Assembly (NCBI GenBank): GCA_001897525.1
Contig: MKTB01000003.1
Coordinates: 248,001 to 312,000, forward strand
Direction of reading: 5' to 3'
DNA from: Bacteroidetes bacterium 43-16
GTDB taxonomy: Bacteria; Bacteroidota; Bacteroidia; Chitinophagales; Chitinophagaceae
DNA length: 64,000 bases
The notes under the pieces are model-generated. The model had not been told where the DNA came from and did not search any database. It worked only from the letters and a program-made list of their open reading frames with translations. The position numbers and the translations under genes were made by a program. Positions 17,283-25,567 of this stretch are shown piece after piece. How positions within the stretch are numbered: the stretch's first letter is position 1; each line of letters starts with the position of its first letter.

Positions 17283-18388
17283 AGCCTGTCGATTTCTTGT
17301 TGCACAAATTGCTTTTGTTCTCCCTGCCTGATCCAGTCGCAGCGTGTTTGTAAATAACGCAGTTTATCTTTCACTACATTTTGCTCTTCGAAGCTGAGCT
17401 GTGGTGCTTCCCATTGCTCCATCAGGGCCTTTACATCTTTCATCACTTCTTCGGGATCGGGCGCTTTATTTTGCCTGGCCTGCGGATGGGCCCGGGGATG
17501 ATCATCGCTTTCTATGATCCTGTTGATGATCCCTTCCAGTATTTCTATTTGTTCTTCTGTATCCCAGATGTGTTTCAGTATCCACAGGTCAGATTTTGTG
17601 GCTGCTGCTCTGCCGCAGATCATGGCACTGGCAGCTATGAGGTTTTGAAGCTTTACGGCCCTGCGGTCTGAGATAGCGATACCGGTGTTTCTTAAACTGA
17701 TGATGGTATTCAGATATACTTCATAGATGGGTGCCAGGTCTACGGAGCGGCATTGTTGCTGTAGCTCGCGGACCTCATCTGCCGTGATGCCCGGGATCGT
17801 CTCCCCGGAAGCTTGTTCTAATCTTCTGCCGGCCAGTAATACCTGCTGCAAGAGATCGGGTGATACGTTCTCGACCATTACGCGGATCAGGAAACGGTCG
17901 AAGAGTGCATTCAGGGCCTCATCTTCGGGCAATACGTTACTGGCTCCTACAAACATCAATGCCGGCAGGCGCTTTGTTTCTTTACCTCTTTTAAATACTT
18001 TCTCGTTCAGTGCCATCAGCAGGGAGTTCAGTATCGCGGAATTGGCATTGAAGATCTCATCCAGGAAGACCATAGAGGCTTCGGGCATCATACCTTCTGT
18101 ATTGGTGCGTAATTCGCCTTCTTTCAGCCTGCGGATATCGAATGGGCCGAAGATCTCATTGGGCTCGGTGAAGCGGGTTAAGAGGTATTCAAAGTTTTTA
18201 CCGTCGGTGACTGTAGCGGAGAGCGTTCTCACGATGGCCGACTTTGCGGTTCCCGGCGGACCATATAGAAAGGCATTTTCTCTCGCGAGCAGGCAGATGC
18301 CCAGCAGGTCTACGACATCGTTCTTGCCTACGAAGGTTTCTTTTACGTAAGTAAGTGCTGTATTGAGTTTGGTGATATCGGGTGTCAT
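17255..18388 (-). CDS. MoxR-family AAA+ ATPase
   Basis: This 377-aa AAA+ ATPase has Walker A GPPGTAKS at 43-50 and Walker B VFLDE at 107-111. The following IFNANSAILNSLLMALNEK is the sensor/arginine-finger block of the MoxR/RavA clade, and FDRFLIRVMVENVSPD follows. MoxR proteins act as chaperone-like machines on vWA-domain partners; here the vWA protein is encoded two genes downstream. The charged C-terminal extension with a helical KDVKALMEQWEAP segment resembles RavA-type lid regions. It sits 1 bp after the 213-aa gene. No DUF58 or BatA/BatB gene follows, which argues against a Bat aerotolerance operon. Confidence 0.9.
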   Translation of the reverse strand: MTPDITKLNTALTYVKETFVGKNDVVDLLGICLLARENAFLYGPPGTAKSAIVRTLSATVTDGKNFEYLLTRFTEPNEIFGPFDIRRLKEGELRTNTEGMMPEASMVFLDEIFNANSAILNSLLMALNEKVFKRGKETKRLPALMFVGASNVLPEDEALNALFDRFLIRVMVENVSPDLLQQVLLAGRRLEQASGETIPGITADEVRELQQQCRSVDLAPIYEVYLNTIISLRNTGIAISDRRAVKLQNLIAASAMICGRAAATKSDLWILKHIWDTEEQIEILEGIINRIIESDDHPRAHPQARQNKAPDPEEVMKDVKALMEQWEAPQLSFEEQNVVKDKLRYLQTRCDWIRQGEQKQFVQQEIDRLWQKMLQSV

Positions 18389-18389
18389 T

Positions 18390-19031
18390 TTATGATACTT
18401 GATTTATAGTTTTCAATGCCTGCCAGAACTGGTTTTTATAGAGGCCAAAAGCGGCATGCAGCTGTTGATTAAGATAAGGTATCCCGGCGCGTTGCTGGTC
18501 TTTTTTTGCCACTATGCGTTCCAGGTAAAGTTTGCGGTAAAGGGGTTCTGTAAGTTCTGTTGCCCAGTCGGTAACGGCGACCTCTACATCGCTGCCGATA
18601 GCGGAGTAGTGAAATTGTTGTAAGTATTTTTCTAAAACCGGCAGCAAGGGATCTTTGCTGTCGGCAATGTTCAGTTGTAGTAATATTTCGGGTAAAAAAC
18701 GCAGGCTCAGGTCTGCAGATAGTATTGCAGCAAGGCTTTGCGGCTTGCTGACTTCTGGAAAGTATGTAGCCAGGTCCTTTATCGTATTTTCCCGTACCAA
18801 TAAAAGCTGTGCACTGTAAAAAACCGTTTTTGCCGCCCATAATGCGCTGGCGGCATCAAAGCTTACCGGCCCGGGATACTCCATGCTTTCCAGCTCAAAT
18901 TCCGATTGCAGGAAAGCAATCACTGCTGCTTCCTCTTGTGCAGAGATCGTCTTGAGCTTAGTAAAAATGGTGATGTGACCGCTTTTACGTAAGTGCGACA
19001 GGGTTTTAAAAAAGGAGGATGTTTCTTTCAT
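18390..19031 (-). CDS. First gene of the MoxR-vWA ternary operon, unknown protein
   Basis: This 213-aa soluble, mostly helical protein starts MKETSSFFKTLSHLRKSGH. It has no signal peptide, membrane helix or catalytic motif that I can see. It is the promoter-proximal gene of six leftward genes and ends 1 bp before the MoxR start. The tight linkage argues for a dedicated partner of the ATPase. I do not recognise the family; a small bpX-type or adaptor domain of the ternary systems is the best guess. Confidence 0.6.
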   Translation of the reverse strand: MKETSSFFKTLSHLRKSGHITIFTKLKTISAQEEAAVIAFLQSEFELESMEYPGPVSFDAASALWAAKTVFYSAQLLLVRENTIKDLATYFPEVSKPQSLAAILSADLSLRFLPEILLQLNIADSKDPLLPVLEKYLQQFHYSAIGSDVEVAVTDWATELTEPLYRKLYLERIVAKKDQQRAGIPYLNQQLHAAFGLYKNQFWQALKTINQVS

Positions 19032-19038
19032 GGAATGG

Positions 19039-19046
19039 CAAAATTA
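19039..19046 (-). promoter_or_regulatory. -7-type element just before the MoxR-vWA operon
   Basis: On the minus strand TAATTTTG matches TAnnTTTG and ends only 7 bp before the ATG at 19031. Transcription would start almost at the start codon, giving a nearly leaderless mRNA. No TTG at -33 spacing was found, so the call is tentative. Confidence 0.35.
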
Positions 19047-19082
19047 TAATTATTTACTATTTGAAACCGCATAGTTTTTTAC

Positions 19083-19127
19083 AAAAAAAAAAAGCTCCGG
19101 TATTGAAGGATCAATGCCAAAGCTTTT
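19083..19127. terminator. Hairpin terminator after the OmpA lipoprotein gene
   Basis: AAAAAGCT pairs with AGCTTTTT and an inner GGTATTGA pairs with TCAATGCC (one wobble), with A-runs and T-runs on the two sides. It lies downstream of the leftward gene at 19158-19967 and separates it from the MoxR operon. Confidence 0.7.
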
Positions 19128-19157
19128 TCTGTTAAGCTATTTTTTACCTGCTCCTGT

Positions 19158-19967
19158 TTATTCAGCTTGCAGCAGGTCCATCAAGGCATCCAGTTTAGGC
19201 TCCAGGATAATTTCTGTCCTCCTGTTCTTTGCACGGCCATCGGCAGTTTCATTGGATTCCAGGGGCAGGTACTGGGAGCGGCCGCTGGCGATGATCCTTA
19301 CCGGGTTCACGGCATAGTCTTTGGTCAGTATCCTTACGATGGAGGTTGCCCTGGCCACACTTAAAGCCCAGTTGTCTTCAAATCTTACTTTAATAGGCAC
19401 TGAATCGGTATGGCCTTCTATATTAATATTGATATCGGGATTTAAGTTTAATACTTCGGCAAGCTTGGAAAGGGCATTTTTACCTTCTGCATTCACGGCA
19501 GCACTACCGGAAGGGAACAGTAAGCTTTCCTGCATACTTACATATACTTTTCCGTCTTTTTGTGTTACGGTCAGCTGATCTGAGCGAAAGCCTTTCAAGG
19601 CTTCGGCCATTTTATTTCTTAATAAAGAGGACTGTTCTTTTTGTTTATCGATAATGGCCTGCAGATTTTTTAATCTTTCCTGCTGCTCGGTCAGCTTCTG
19701 GCTGTTTTCTTCCAACAGGGATTGTTTGGCTTTCAGGTTAGCATTCTGAGCATCTATTTCAGCGGCGGCACTGTTATTGGCCGATTCCATTAAATTAAGG
19801 CGCTCTTTCAGGTTTTCTATATTTTCATTCAGGTCGCGGTTTTGCTTTTGTGCCCCGGCCAGCTTGGAGGTGGCCTCGTTATATTTTTTATTAGAAACAC
19901 AGCTTTGCATACCAATACCTATTCCTAATGTCAGTATGCCCAGTATAACATTTTTCTTCATATTCAT
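19158..19967 (-). CDS. OmpA-family lipoprotein with coiled coil
   Basis: This roughly 269-aa envelope protein has a hydrophobic signal ending in GMQSC, read as a lipobox with the lipidated Cys. A long coiled coil follows (about 28-125: QKQNRDLNENIENLKERLNL, EENSQKLTEQQERL), then a C-terminal OmpA domain. The OmpA domain keeps the peptidoglycan-binding core NIEGHTDSVPI and the downstream NWALSVARA arginine. This tethers the outer membrane to the cell wall. I start it at ATG 19967 (MNMKKNVILG); a TTG at 19988 and an ATG at 19961 are alternatives. It lies 21 bp after the polyprenyl synthase gene and is probably co-transcribed with it. Confidence 0.87.
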   Translation of the reverse strand: MNMKKNVILGILTLGIGIGMQSCVSNKKYNEATSKLAGAQKQNRDLNENIENLKERLNLMESANNSAAAEIDAQNANLKAKQSLLEENSQKLTEQQERLKNLQAIIDKQKEQSSLLRNKMAEALKGFRSDQLTVTQKDGKVYVSMQESLLFPSGSAAVNAEGKNALSKLAEVLNLNPDININIEGHTDSVPIKVRFEDNWALSVARATSIVRILTKDYAVNPVRIIASGRSQYLPLESNETADGRAKNRRTEIILEPKLDALMDLLQAE

Positions 19968-19988
19968 AATCTTAAATTTTAAAATCAA

Positions 19989-20951
19989 TTAATATTTTCT
20001 TTTTGTTACATATGCCACCAGTTCTTCCATCGCATTCCTGGCATCGGAAGCCGGGAAGGTATGGAGTATATCTAATGCCTCTTGCTGGTAGGCTTCCATT
20101 TTCTGTCTTGCATATTCAATACCGCCCGACTGGTTCACCAGCTTGATGACTTCATCTACCTTATCTCTTTTATGACTTTCATTCTTTACTATATATATGA
20201 TCTTCCTTTTGGTCGCCTCGTCTACGTTTTGTAACGTATAGATAAGGGGTAAGGTCATCTTCTTCTCTTTTATATCTATACCGGTAGGTTTCCCGATGTT
20301 GTCGTGCCCGTAGTCGAAGAGATCGTCCTTGATCTGGAAACTAATCCCCAGTTTTTCTCCAAATAAGCGCATACGTTCTGCATCCTCACTGTTTTCGTTC
20401 ACCGACCAGGCTCCTGCACCACAGGCAGCGGCCAGCAGGGATGCGGTCTTGCTGCGGATGATCTCAAAATAGATCTCTTCTTTGATATCGAGCTTCCTTG
20501 CTTTTTCGATCTGCAGCAGTTCCCCTTCGCTCATTTCCTTAACGGCTGTCGATACCATTTTCAGGATCTCATAATCACCATGTTCTACGGAGAGCAATAA
20601 TCCTTTTGCTAAAAGATAATCTCCGAACAGTACGGCCACTTTATTTTTCCAGAGGGCATTAATAGAGAAGAATCCCCTGCGCATATTAGAGTCATCTACC
20701 ACATCATCATGAACAAGGGAAGCAGTGTGTAAGAGTTCTATCAATGCAGCTGCCCGGAAGGTACGTTCACAGGTTTCCCCGGCAATTTTCGCGGAAAGGA
20801 AGACAAACATGGGCCTCATTTGTTTTCCTTTTCTTTTGATAATGAACTTCATCACTCTGTCTAACAGTGCTTTACCCGTTTTTACACTATTTGAAAAATG
20901 ATCTTCAAATATTTTTAATTCTTCTTCTATTACGTTTTTACTCAGGTTCAT
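19989..20951 (-). CDS. Polyprenyl diphosphate synthase
   Basis: This 320-aa all-helical trans-prenyltransferase has the first aspartate-rich motif DDVVDD in LVHDDVVDDSNMRRG and the second KDDLFDY. RGKQMRP near residues 40-46 binds isopentenyl diphosphate. Such enzymes make the side chain of menaquinone (octaprenyl- or heptaprenyl-type) or related long-chain diphosphates. Chain length cannot be fixed from sequence by eye. It is followed after 21 bp by the OmpA lipoprotein gene. An imperfect hairpin in the upstream region (20988-21025) might act in its leader. Confidence 0.9.
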   Translation of the reverse strand: MNLSKNVIEEELKIFEDHFSNSVKTGKALLDRVMKFIIKRKGKQMRPMFVFLSAKIAGETCERTFRAAALIELLHTASLVHDDVVDDSNMRRGFFSINALWKNKVAVLFGDYLLAKGLLLSVEHGDYEILKMVSTAVKEMSEGELLQIEKARKLDIKEEIYFEIIRSKTASLLAAACGAGAWSVNENSEDAERMRLFGEKLGISFQIKDDLFDYGHDNIGKPTGIDIKEKKMTLPLIYTLQNVDEATKRKIIYIVKNESHKRDKVDEVIKLVNQSGGIEYARQKMEAYQQEALDILHTFPASDARNAMEELVAYVTKRKY

Positions 20952-21320
20952 TCAACAGAAATAAATGGTTCAGACATCGAAAGGCCTGGATGTATACCCG
21001 TACTGCTGTAAACAGGTATAAATCCAGATGGCTAAATTAAAACTATAATGCAAGAAAAATGGTATAAATTTTAAAACTAAATACGGTATGTTTTGTCATG
21101 AAAACCAAGACAATTGCTACAAATAAATATTTTAAATATCATTTTTGAACAGTATATATTATTGTATAATCTAATGTTTTTGAAATGTTATTAAATGAAA
21201 ATCAACGGAAATTGCGTGACAAAAAGCTTTGAAATATTTTTTTTATTAAGAATTAGACTATACCTTTGCCAAATATTGTATAGCGTACAAACTAAAAACA
21301 CTTTATAAACAAATCTCGTT
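20952..21320. other. Divergent intergenic region with OmpA promoter
   Basis: This 369-bp AT-rich region lies between the leftward polyprenyl synthase and the rightward porin gene. I see no gene in it. It holds the TACCTTTG element for the porin (21261-21268) and an imperfect inverted repeat GGATGTATACC/GGTATAAATCC at 20988-21025 near the polyprenyl synthase start. The rest shows no structure I can support. Confidence 0.6.
21261..21268 (+). promoter_or_regulatory. Bacteroidota -7 promoter element of the porin gene
   Basis: TACCTTTG matches the TAnnTTTG consensus exactly and lies 52 bp before the ATG. The nearest TTG (21229-21231) is 29 bp upstream, too far for a normal -33 element. A long 5' leader follows. 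Confidence 0.55.
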
Positions 21321-23024
21321 ATGGTAAACAAAAAGTACATCTTGTTAGCTGGTTTATGTGCGGCTATGGCTGCTCCAGCGGTTGCACAAGAAACTAAGCA
21401 AGCATCATCTTGGAGTGGTAGGGATATGACCTACCGTGGGCAAGTATATGATGTTCTTGACACAGCTTATGTTCCTAAAGGAAGAATGGAGCAACAACGT
21501 CAATATTTAAACCACCAATATGCATTCCCTGCAAAACCACGTAACATGTGGGAATTAGGGGTGAGTGCAGGTTTCCAAAACATTTTTGGTGATGTGACTT
21601 CTAAAATGCCTTGGGGTGCTTCTTCTCCATTGAATGCATTAGGTTTTGGTGCGTCTATCCGTAAAGCTATGGGCTATACATTCTCTTGGCGTCTGGCTTA
21701 TAACTTCCAGAATGCTCAGGGTATCGACTACCGTCCTAACGTAGCTGGTGAAGCAACATCTTATAACAACCCTTGGACTGCAGGTGGTCGTTATGCTGGT
21801 AATGAAACAGTTTTCAGCAACTATAAATACAGAGGTCATGAATTGACTTTACAATTAGTAGCTGCATCTAACAACATCCGTTTCCACAAAGCTAAGAATG
21901 CGGTAAGCTTCTACGGTTTTGCTGGTGGTGGTGCTTTACTGTGGAACACTCAAGTTGGTGTTGCTAACAGTGGTGGTGCTAAATGGAATTATTCCGGTTG
22001 GATGGATGCTGATGGTACTTTAACTAAAGAAGGCCAAAAAGCATACAAAAAAGAATTGAAAGACGCTACTTATGTAGATTATTCCCGTGAGTATTTGACG
22101 AACAAAGGTCGTACAAATATCGAAATCGGAGATAAAACATGGGGATTAGTTCCAGCTTTAGTAGGTGGTGCCGGTATCCAATTTAAATTAGGAGATCGCG
22201 TAACACTTCAATTCGAAGATAAACTTACCTGGACTGGTCTGGATATCTTAGATGCTACTGAAAGCCCTGTGCTTTTGAACAATGATAAAGATATCATGAA
22301 CTACGCTTCTGTAGGTCTTGGCTTTAACATTGGTAAAAAATCTAAAAACGTTCAGCCTTTATGGTGGGTTAATCCTATGGATCATATCTACAGTGAGGTT
22401 GCTGCTCCTCGTCACATGTTGTTACCTGATCCGGTATTGGCTGATGATGATGGCGATGGCGTTGCTAACCAATTCGACAAATGTCCGGATACTCAAGCTG
22501 GTATAAAAGTTGACGCTTCTGGCTGTCCTCTTGATACTGATGGTGACGGTGTTCCTGACTATTTGGATAAAGAACCAATCACTCCTACTTACTGTCAACC
22601 AGTAGATGCTGATGGTGTTGGTAAATGTCCTTGTCCAGAAGGTTGTGGTCAAACAGCTACAGCTTGTGGTAACATCGCTTCAGGTGCGATCACTTTCTCT
22701 GGCAGCGCAACAACTTTATCTGCAGCAGCTCAATCTCAATTGGCTAACTTAGCAGCTCAAATGGGCGCTAACCCAGAATGTAAAGTAGTAGTAATGGGTA
22801 ACGCTGGTTCTTCTAAAGTACAACAACAACGTGCTTGGGATCGCGTAAATAAAGTAATCACTTACATGACTGAAACTCAAAACATCAGCCGTGACCGCTT
22901 TATCTTCCAATACTCTGGTGCTACAGGTGATGTTAACTCTGTAATGTACCGTTCTGCAAACGATGGCGAAACCGGACCTTCTTCTCAAGCTCCACCATTC
23001 CCTCACTTGCAATCTAACAAATAA
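21321..23024 (+). CDS. OmpA-like outer-membrane barrel with thrombospondin type 3 repeats
   Basis: This 567-aa protein has a clear signal peptide (residues 1-22, cleaved after AVA). It is followed by an outer-membrane beta-barrel (about 45-345) and Asp-rich TSP3 calcium repeats (DDDGDGVANQFDKCPD, DTDGDGVPDYLDK, about 375-415). A Cys-rich linker (CPCPEGCG) leads to a C-terminal OmpA-like domain (about 440-540). That domain lacks the usual TD pair of the peptidoglycan site: the segment reads VVMGNAGSSKVQQQ, although a following Arg is kept. Codons favour T-ending GCT, GGT and AAC far more than in its neighbours, as expected of a very abundant protein. A strong terminator follows. Confidence 0.88.
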   Translation: MVNKKYILLAGLCAAMAAPAVAQETKQASSWSGRDMTYRGQVYDVLDTAYVPKGRMEQQRQYLNHQYAFPAKPRNMWELGVSAGFQNIFGDVTSKMPWGASSPLNALGFGASIRKAMGYTFSWRLAYNFQNAQGIDYRPNVAGEATSYNNPWTAGGRYAGNETVFSNYKYRGHELTLQLVAASNNIRFHKAKNAVSFYGFAGGGALLWNTQVGVANSGGAKWNYSGWMDADGTLTKEGQKAYKKELKDATYVDYSREYLTNKGRTNIEIGDKTWGLVPALVGGAGIQFKLGDRVTLQFEDKLTWTGLDILDATESPVLLNNDKDIMNYASVGLGFNIGKKSKNVQPLWWVNPMDHIYSEVAAPRHMLLPDPVLADDDGDGVANQFDKCPDTQAGIKVDASGCPLDTDGDGVPDYLDKEPITPTYCQPVDADGVGKCPCPEGCGQTATACGNIASGAITFSGSATTLSAAAQSQLANLAAQMGANPECKVVVMGNAGSSKVQQQRAWDRVNKVITYMTETQNISRDRFIFQYSGATGDVNSVMYRSANDGETGPSSQAPPFPHLQSNK

Positions 23025-23046
23025 TCTAAATCATTAGATTTATTAT

Positions 23047-23086
23047 AAAGAGAGAAAGGCTATCGAAAGATAGTCTTTCTCTCTTT
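23047..23086 (+). terminator. Strong intrinsic terminator of the porin gene
   Basis: An 18-bp stem (23047-23064 with 23069-23086, one G-T wobble) is closed by a GAAA tetraloop and ends in a short T-run. It lies 22 bp after the stop codon. Confidence 0.85.
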
Positions 23087-23146
23087 TATAGCTATACAAA
23101 AATTGCCGCAAAGCAAGTTTTATACGGGCATTCTCCTTCAATATTC

Positions 23147-23154
23147 TACCTTTG
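23147..23154 (+). promoter_or_regulatory. -7 promoter element before rsmA
   Basis: TACCTTTG matches TAnnTTTG exactly, 56 bp before the ATG of rsmA and downstream of the porin terminator. No TTG at -33 spacing was seen. Confidence 0.45.
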
Positions 23155-23210
23155 CGGCAACACTTATAAATGACTGCTCCGGCAGTTCATTCTAAAATTG
23201 TTTGTCCAGT

Positions 23211-23972
23211 ATGTATACACTCAAAAAAAGCCTTGGTCAGCACTTTCTTCATGATGAACAGATGTGCCAGAAAATCGTAGGCCAGTTAACCCTTCAACCG
23301 GGTCTAAAACTATTAGAAGTTGGTCCGGGAGGAGGCGCGCTCACTAAATATTTATTGAAAAAAGAGGATACCGATTTTAAGGCGATTGAATTCGATGAAG
23401 AAAAAGTCAATTACCTGATCAAGACCTATCCTGAACTGAATGATAAGATCATCCACATTGATTTTTTAAAGGCTGAAGTCCCTTTTCCTGGCCATTTTTC
23501 CATCATCGGCAACTTTCCTTATAATATTTCCACACAGATCTTGTTTAAGGTACTGGAGTGGGAAACACAGGTGGATGAAGTGATCGGTATGTTTCAAAAA
23601 GAGGTAGCCCAGCGTGTGGCATCCAAAGAGGGTAATAAGACCTACGGCATCCTGAGTGTCCTGATCCAGGCATTCTTCAAAGTAGAGTACCTCTTTGATG
23701 TGCACGAAAACTGCTTTACACCTCCCCCCAAGGTAAAGTCCGGTGTGATACGCCTGACCAATACCCAAAATCCTTACCAGATAGAACAGCCCAGACGCTT
23801 TTTAAAAATGGTAAAAACGGCCTTCGGCCAAAGAAGGAAGACCTTACGCAATGCATTAAAACCATTGCTGAGCCCTGAACAACTGGCGGATGAAATATTT
23901 AATTTAAGAGCGGAACAATTATCTGTCCCGGACTTCGTTAAATTATATAATACCTATTTTAACCATGCCTAA
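23211..23972 (+). CDS. rsmA: 16S rRNA dimethyladenosine transferase RsmA (KsgA)
   Basis: This 253-aa SAM-dependent enzyme dimethylates A1518 and A1519 of 16S rRNA during 30S maturation. The N-terminus KKSLGQHFLHDE, the SAM loop LEVGPGGGALTKYL and the catalytic IGNFPYNIS are all present, and TAFGQRRKTLRNAL is the C-terminal family block. I start it at ATG 23211 rather than at an in-frame TTG nine bases upstream. The stop overlaps the following dehydrogenase gene by 8 bp, so the two are coupled. Confidence 0.96.
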   Translation: MYTLKKSLGQHFLHDEQMCQKIVGQLTLQPGLKLLEVGPGGGALTKYLLKKEDTDFKAIEFDEEKVNYLIKTYPELNDKIIHIDFLKAEVPFPGHFSIIGNFPYNISTQILFKVLEWETQVDEVIGMFQKEVAQRVASKEGNKTYGILSVLIQAFFKVEYLFDVHENCFTPPPKVKSGVIRLTNTQNPYQIEQPRRFLKMVKTAFGQRRKTLRNALKPLLSPEQLADEIFNLRAEQLSVPDFVKLYNTYFNHA

Positions 23973-24909
23973 ACAAGTACTTGCCGTTACGCAAATTCAT
24001 CCTGTATTAAGTGACTTCTTAAGTCAGCACCACTATACGGTTGTTTATAAACCGGAGCTCAGCAGAGCGGCTTTACTCGCCGAAGCAGCCGATTATGAAG
24101 GGATCATCACGAGCACAAAGATCACCTTTGACCCGGAAATGCTGGATGCCTGCTCCAATCTGAAGTGGATCGGGAGAATGGGGAGCGGTATGGAACTGAT
24201 CGACTTAGTGTATGCCGCACAAAAGCATATTTTTTGCTGCAGCAGCCCGGATGGGAATGCCAATGCGGTTGCAGAACAGGCTTTGGGTATGTACCTGGCC
24301 TTGCAACACAATATTTTCAAATCGAATATTGAAGTTAAGAAGGGGATCTGGTTGAGGGATGAAAACCGGGGCACTGAAATTGAAGGCAAAACTGCCGGTA
24401 TTATAGGCTTAGGTAATAATGGCTATAAATTTGCCGAAAAGCTTAGCCGCCTGGGCATGAAGGTGCTGGCTTATGACATTGAAAAGAAGGACATCAGCAC
24501 GCCTAATATCATCCAGATAGCGGACCTGGAGGCCATTCAATCTGCTGCGGATATGATCAGTTTTCATGTACCTTACAATGCACTTACCCATCACTATTTC
24601 AACCGGGACTTCCTGGCAAAAATGAGACAGCCTTTTGTATTACTGAACCTTTCCAGGGGTAAGGTGGTAGACCAGGCAGCGCTGCTGGAAGGGCTCAATA
24701 CCGGCCAGATCACGGGGGCAGCCCTGGATGTATGGGAAAGAGAACCGCTCCATAAAATGACGGAGCAAATGCAGGCGGAAGCGGGGCTCTTATTAGCCCA
24801 TCCGCACTTTATAGGAACCTCACACATAGGCGGATATACCCATGAAGCGGTGTATAAAATGAGCCTGAGTCTTAAGGAGAAAATTGAACAATTCATTGTA
24901 AATATTTAA
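23965..24909 (+). CDS. D-isomer-specific 2-hydroxyacid dehydrogenase (SerA-like)
   Basis: This 314-aa NAD-dependent dehydrogenase has the Rossmann motif GIIGLGNNG at about 134-142. The catalytic Arg lies in LNLSRGKVVD, Glu in DVWEREPL and His in TSHIGGYTHEA. It is the size of the short phosphoglycerate dehydrogenases and lacks the C-terminal ACT domain of E. coli SerA. 3-phosphoglycerate is the commonest substrate for this layout, but other 2-hydroxyacids cannot be excluded. It overlaps rsmA by 8 bp. No serB or serC is adjacent. Confidence 0.85.
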   Translation: MPKQVLAVTQIHPVLSDFLSQHHYTVVYKPELSRAALLAEAADYEGIITSTKITFDPEMLDACSNLKWIGRMGSGMELIDLVYAAQKHIFCCSSPDGNANAVAEQALGMYLALQHNIFKSNIEVKKGIWLRDENRGTEIEGKTAGIIGLGNNGYKFAEKLSRLGMKVLAYDIEKKDISTPNIIQIADLEAIQSAADMISFHVPYNALTHHYFNRDFLAKMRQPFVLLNLSRGKVVDQAALLEGLNTGQITGAALDVWEREPLHKMTEQMQAEAGLLLAHPHFIGTSHIGGYTHEAVYKMSLSLKEKIEQFIVNI

Positions 24910-24928
24910 TATTTTTTCCTTATTTTTG
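24896..24928 (+). promoter_or_regulatory. greA promoter (TTG, 22 bp, TATTTTTG)
   Basis: A TTG at 24896-24898 and a perfect TAnnTTTG element at 24921-24928 are separated by 22 bp, within the usual Bacteroidota spacing. Transcription would start near 24935, leaving a leader of about 78 bp before the greA ATG. Confidence 0.6.
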
Positions 24929-25012
24929 TAGTATATGGATGCACGCGATATGTCTGAGCTATTGGACATATTGTGTGTTTTATTTTTATGTAAAATTTAA
25001 ACCGGATTTGTT

Positions 25013-25486
25013 ATGTCAACTGTAAACTATGTAACAAAAGAAAGCTTGGAACAGATGCGCGAGGAGTTAACGATTTTGAAGACCAGCGGCAGAGCAGAAG
25101 TGGCACAAGCGATCGCAGAAGCACGAGAAAAAGGCGATCTTAAAGAAAATGCAGAATACGACGCGGCCAAAGAGGCTCAGGGCCTTCATGAGGCCAAAAT
25201 CGCGCAGTTAGAAGGTATCATTGCCAATGCACGTGTAATCGACACAAAGGATCTGGACCTGAGCAAAGTATCTGTACTGAGCAAGGTAAAGATTACTAAT
25301 ATGAAAACTAAAAAGGTGGTAGAGTATCTTTTGGTTTCTGAAAAGGAAGCAGACCTGAAAGCAGGAAAGATCTCGGTGACCTCCCCGATCGGTAAAGGAC
25401 TTTTAGGTAAAGCTGTTGGTGAAATAGCAGAAATCGATGTTCCTGCCGGCAAGCTGGAATTCAGAATCGAGGAAATAAGTCTTTAG
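25013..25486 (+). CDS. greA: Transcription elongation factor GreA
   Basis: This 157-aa cytoplasmic factor stimulates transcript cleavage by backtracked RNA polymerase. The N-terminal coiled coil (about 8-75) includes the acidic tip block AREKGDLKENAEYDAAKE. The C-terminal FKBP-like domain holds SPIGKGLLGKAVGE. The length is exactly typical. It is a single-gene transcript by appearance: its own promoter precedes it and a strong terminator follows 18 bp after the stop. Confidence 0.97.
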   Translation: MSTVNYVTKESLEQMREELTILKTSGRAEVAQAIAEAREKGDLKENAEYDAAKEAQGLHEAKIAQLEGIIANARVIDTKDLDLSKVSVLSKVKITNMKTKKVVEYLLVSEKEADLKAGKISVTSPIGKGLLGKAVGEIAEIDVPAGKLEFRIEEISL

Positions 25487-25504
25487 TGTACATTCACAAT
25501 CATA

Positions 25505-25540
25505 AAAAAGGCCTTACAGCGTATGTTGTAAGGCCTTTTT
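25505..25540 (+). terminator. greA terminator
   Basis: A perfect 14-bp stem, 25505-25518 with 25527-25540, with an 8-base loop and a T-run on the 3' arm. The A-run on the other strand allows it to serve the convergent gene as well. Confidence 0.85.
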
Positions 25541-25567
25541 GTTTGTCCGGGACATTCCCACCTAAGA

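Noticed and set aside
11408-19031. Bat aerotolerance operon as an alternative for the MoxR cluster
   Set aside because: No DUF58 gene and no BatA/BatB-type vWA proteins with flanking membrane helices are present; the vWA here is fused to a propeller.
20988-21025. Riboswitch-like inverted repeat before the polyprenyl synthase gene
   Set aside because: The repeat is short with a mismatch and a 16-base loop and shows no known aptamer motif, so it is mentioned only as an imperfect hairpin.
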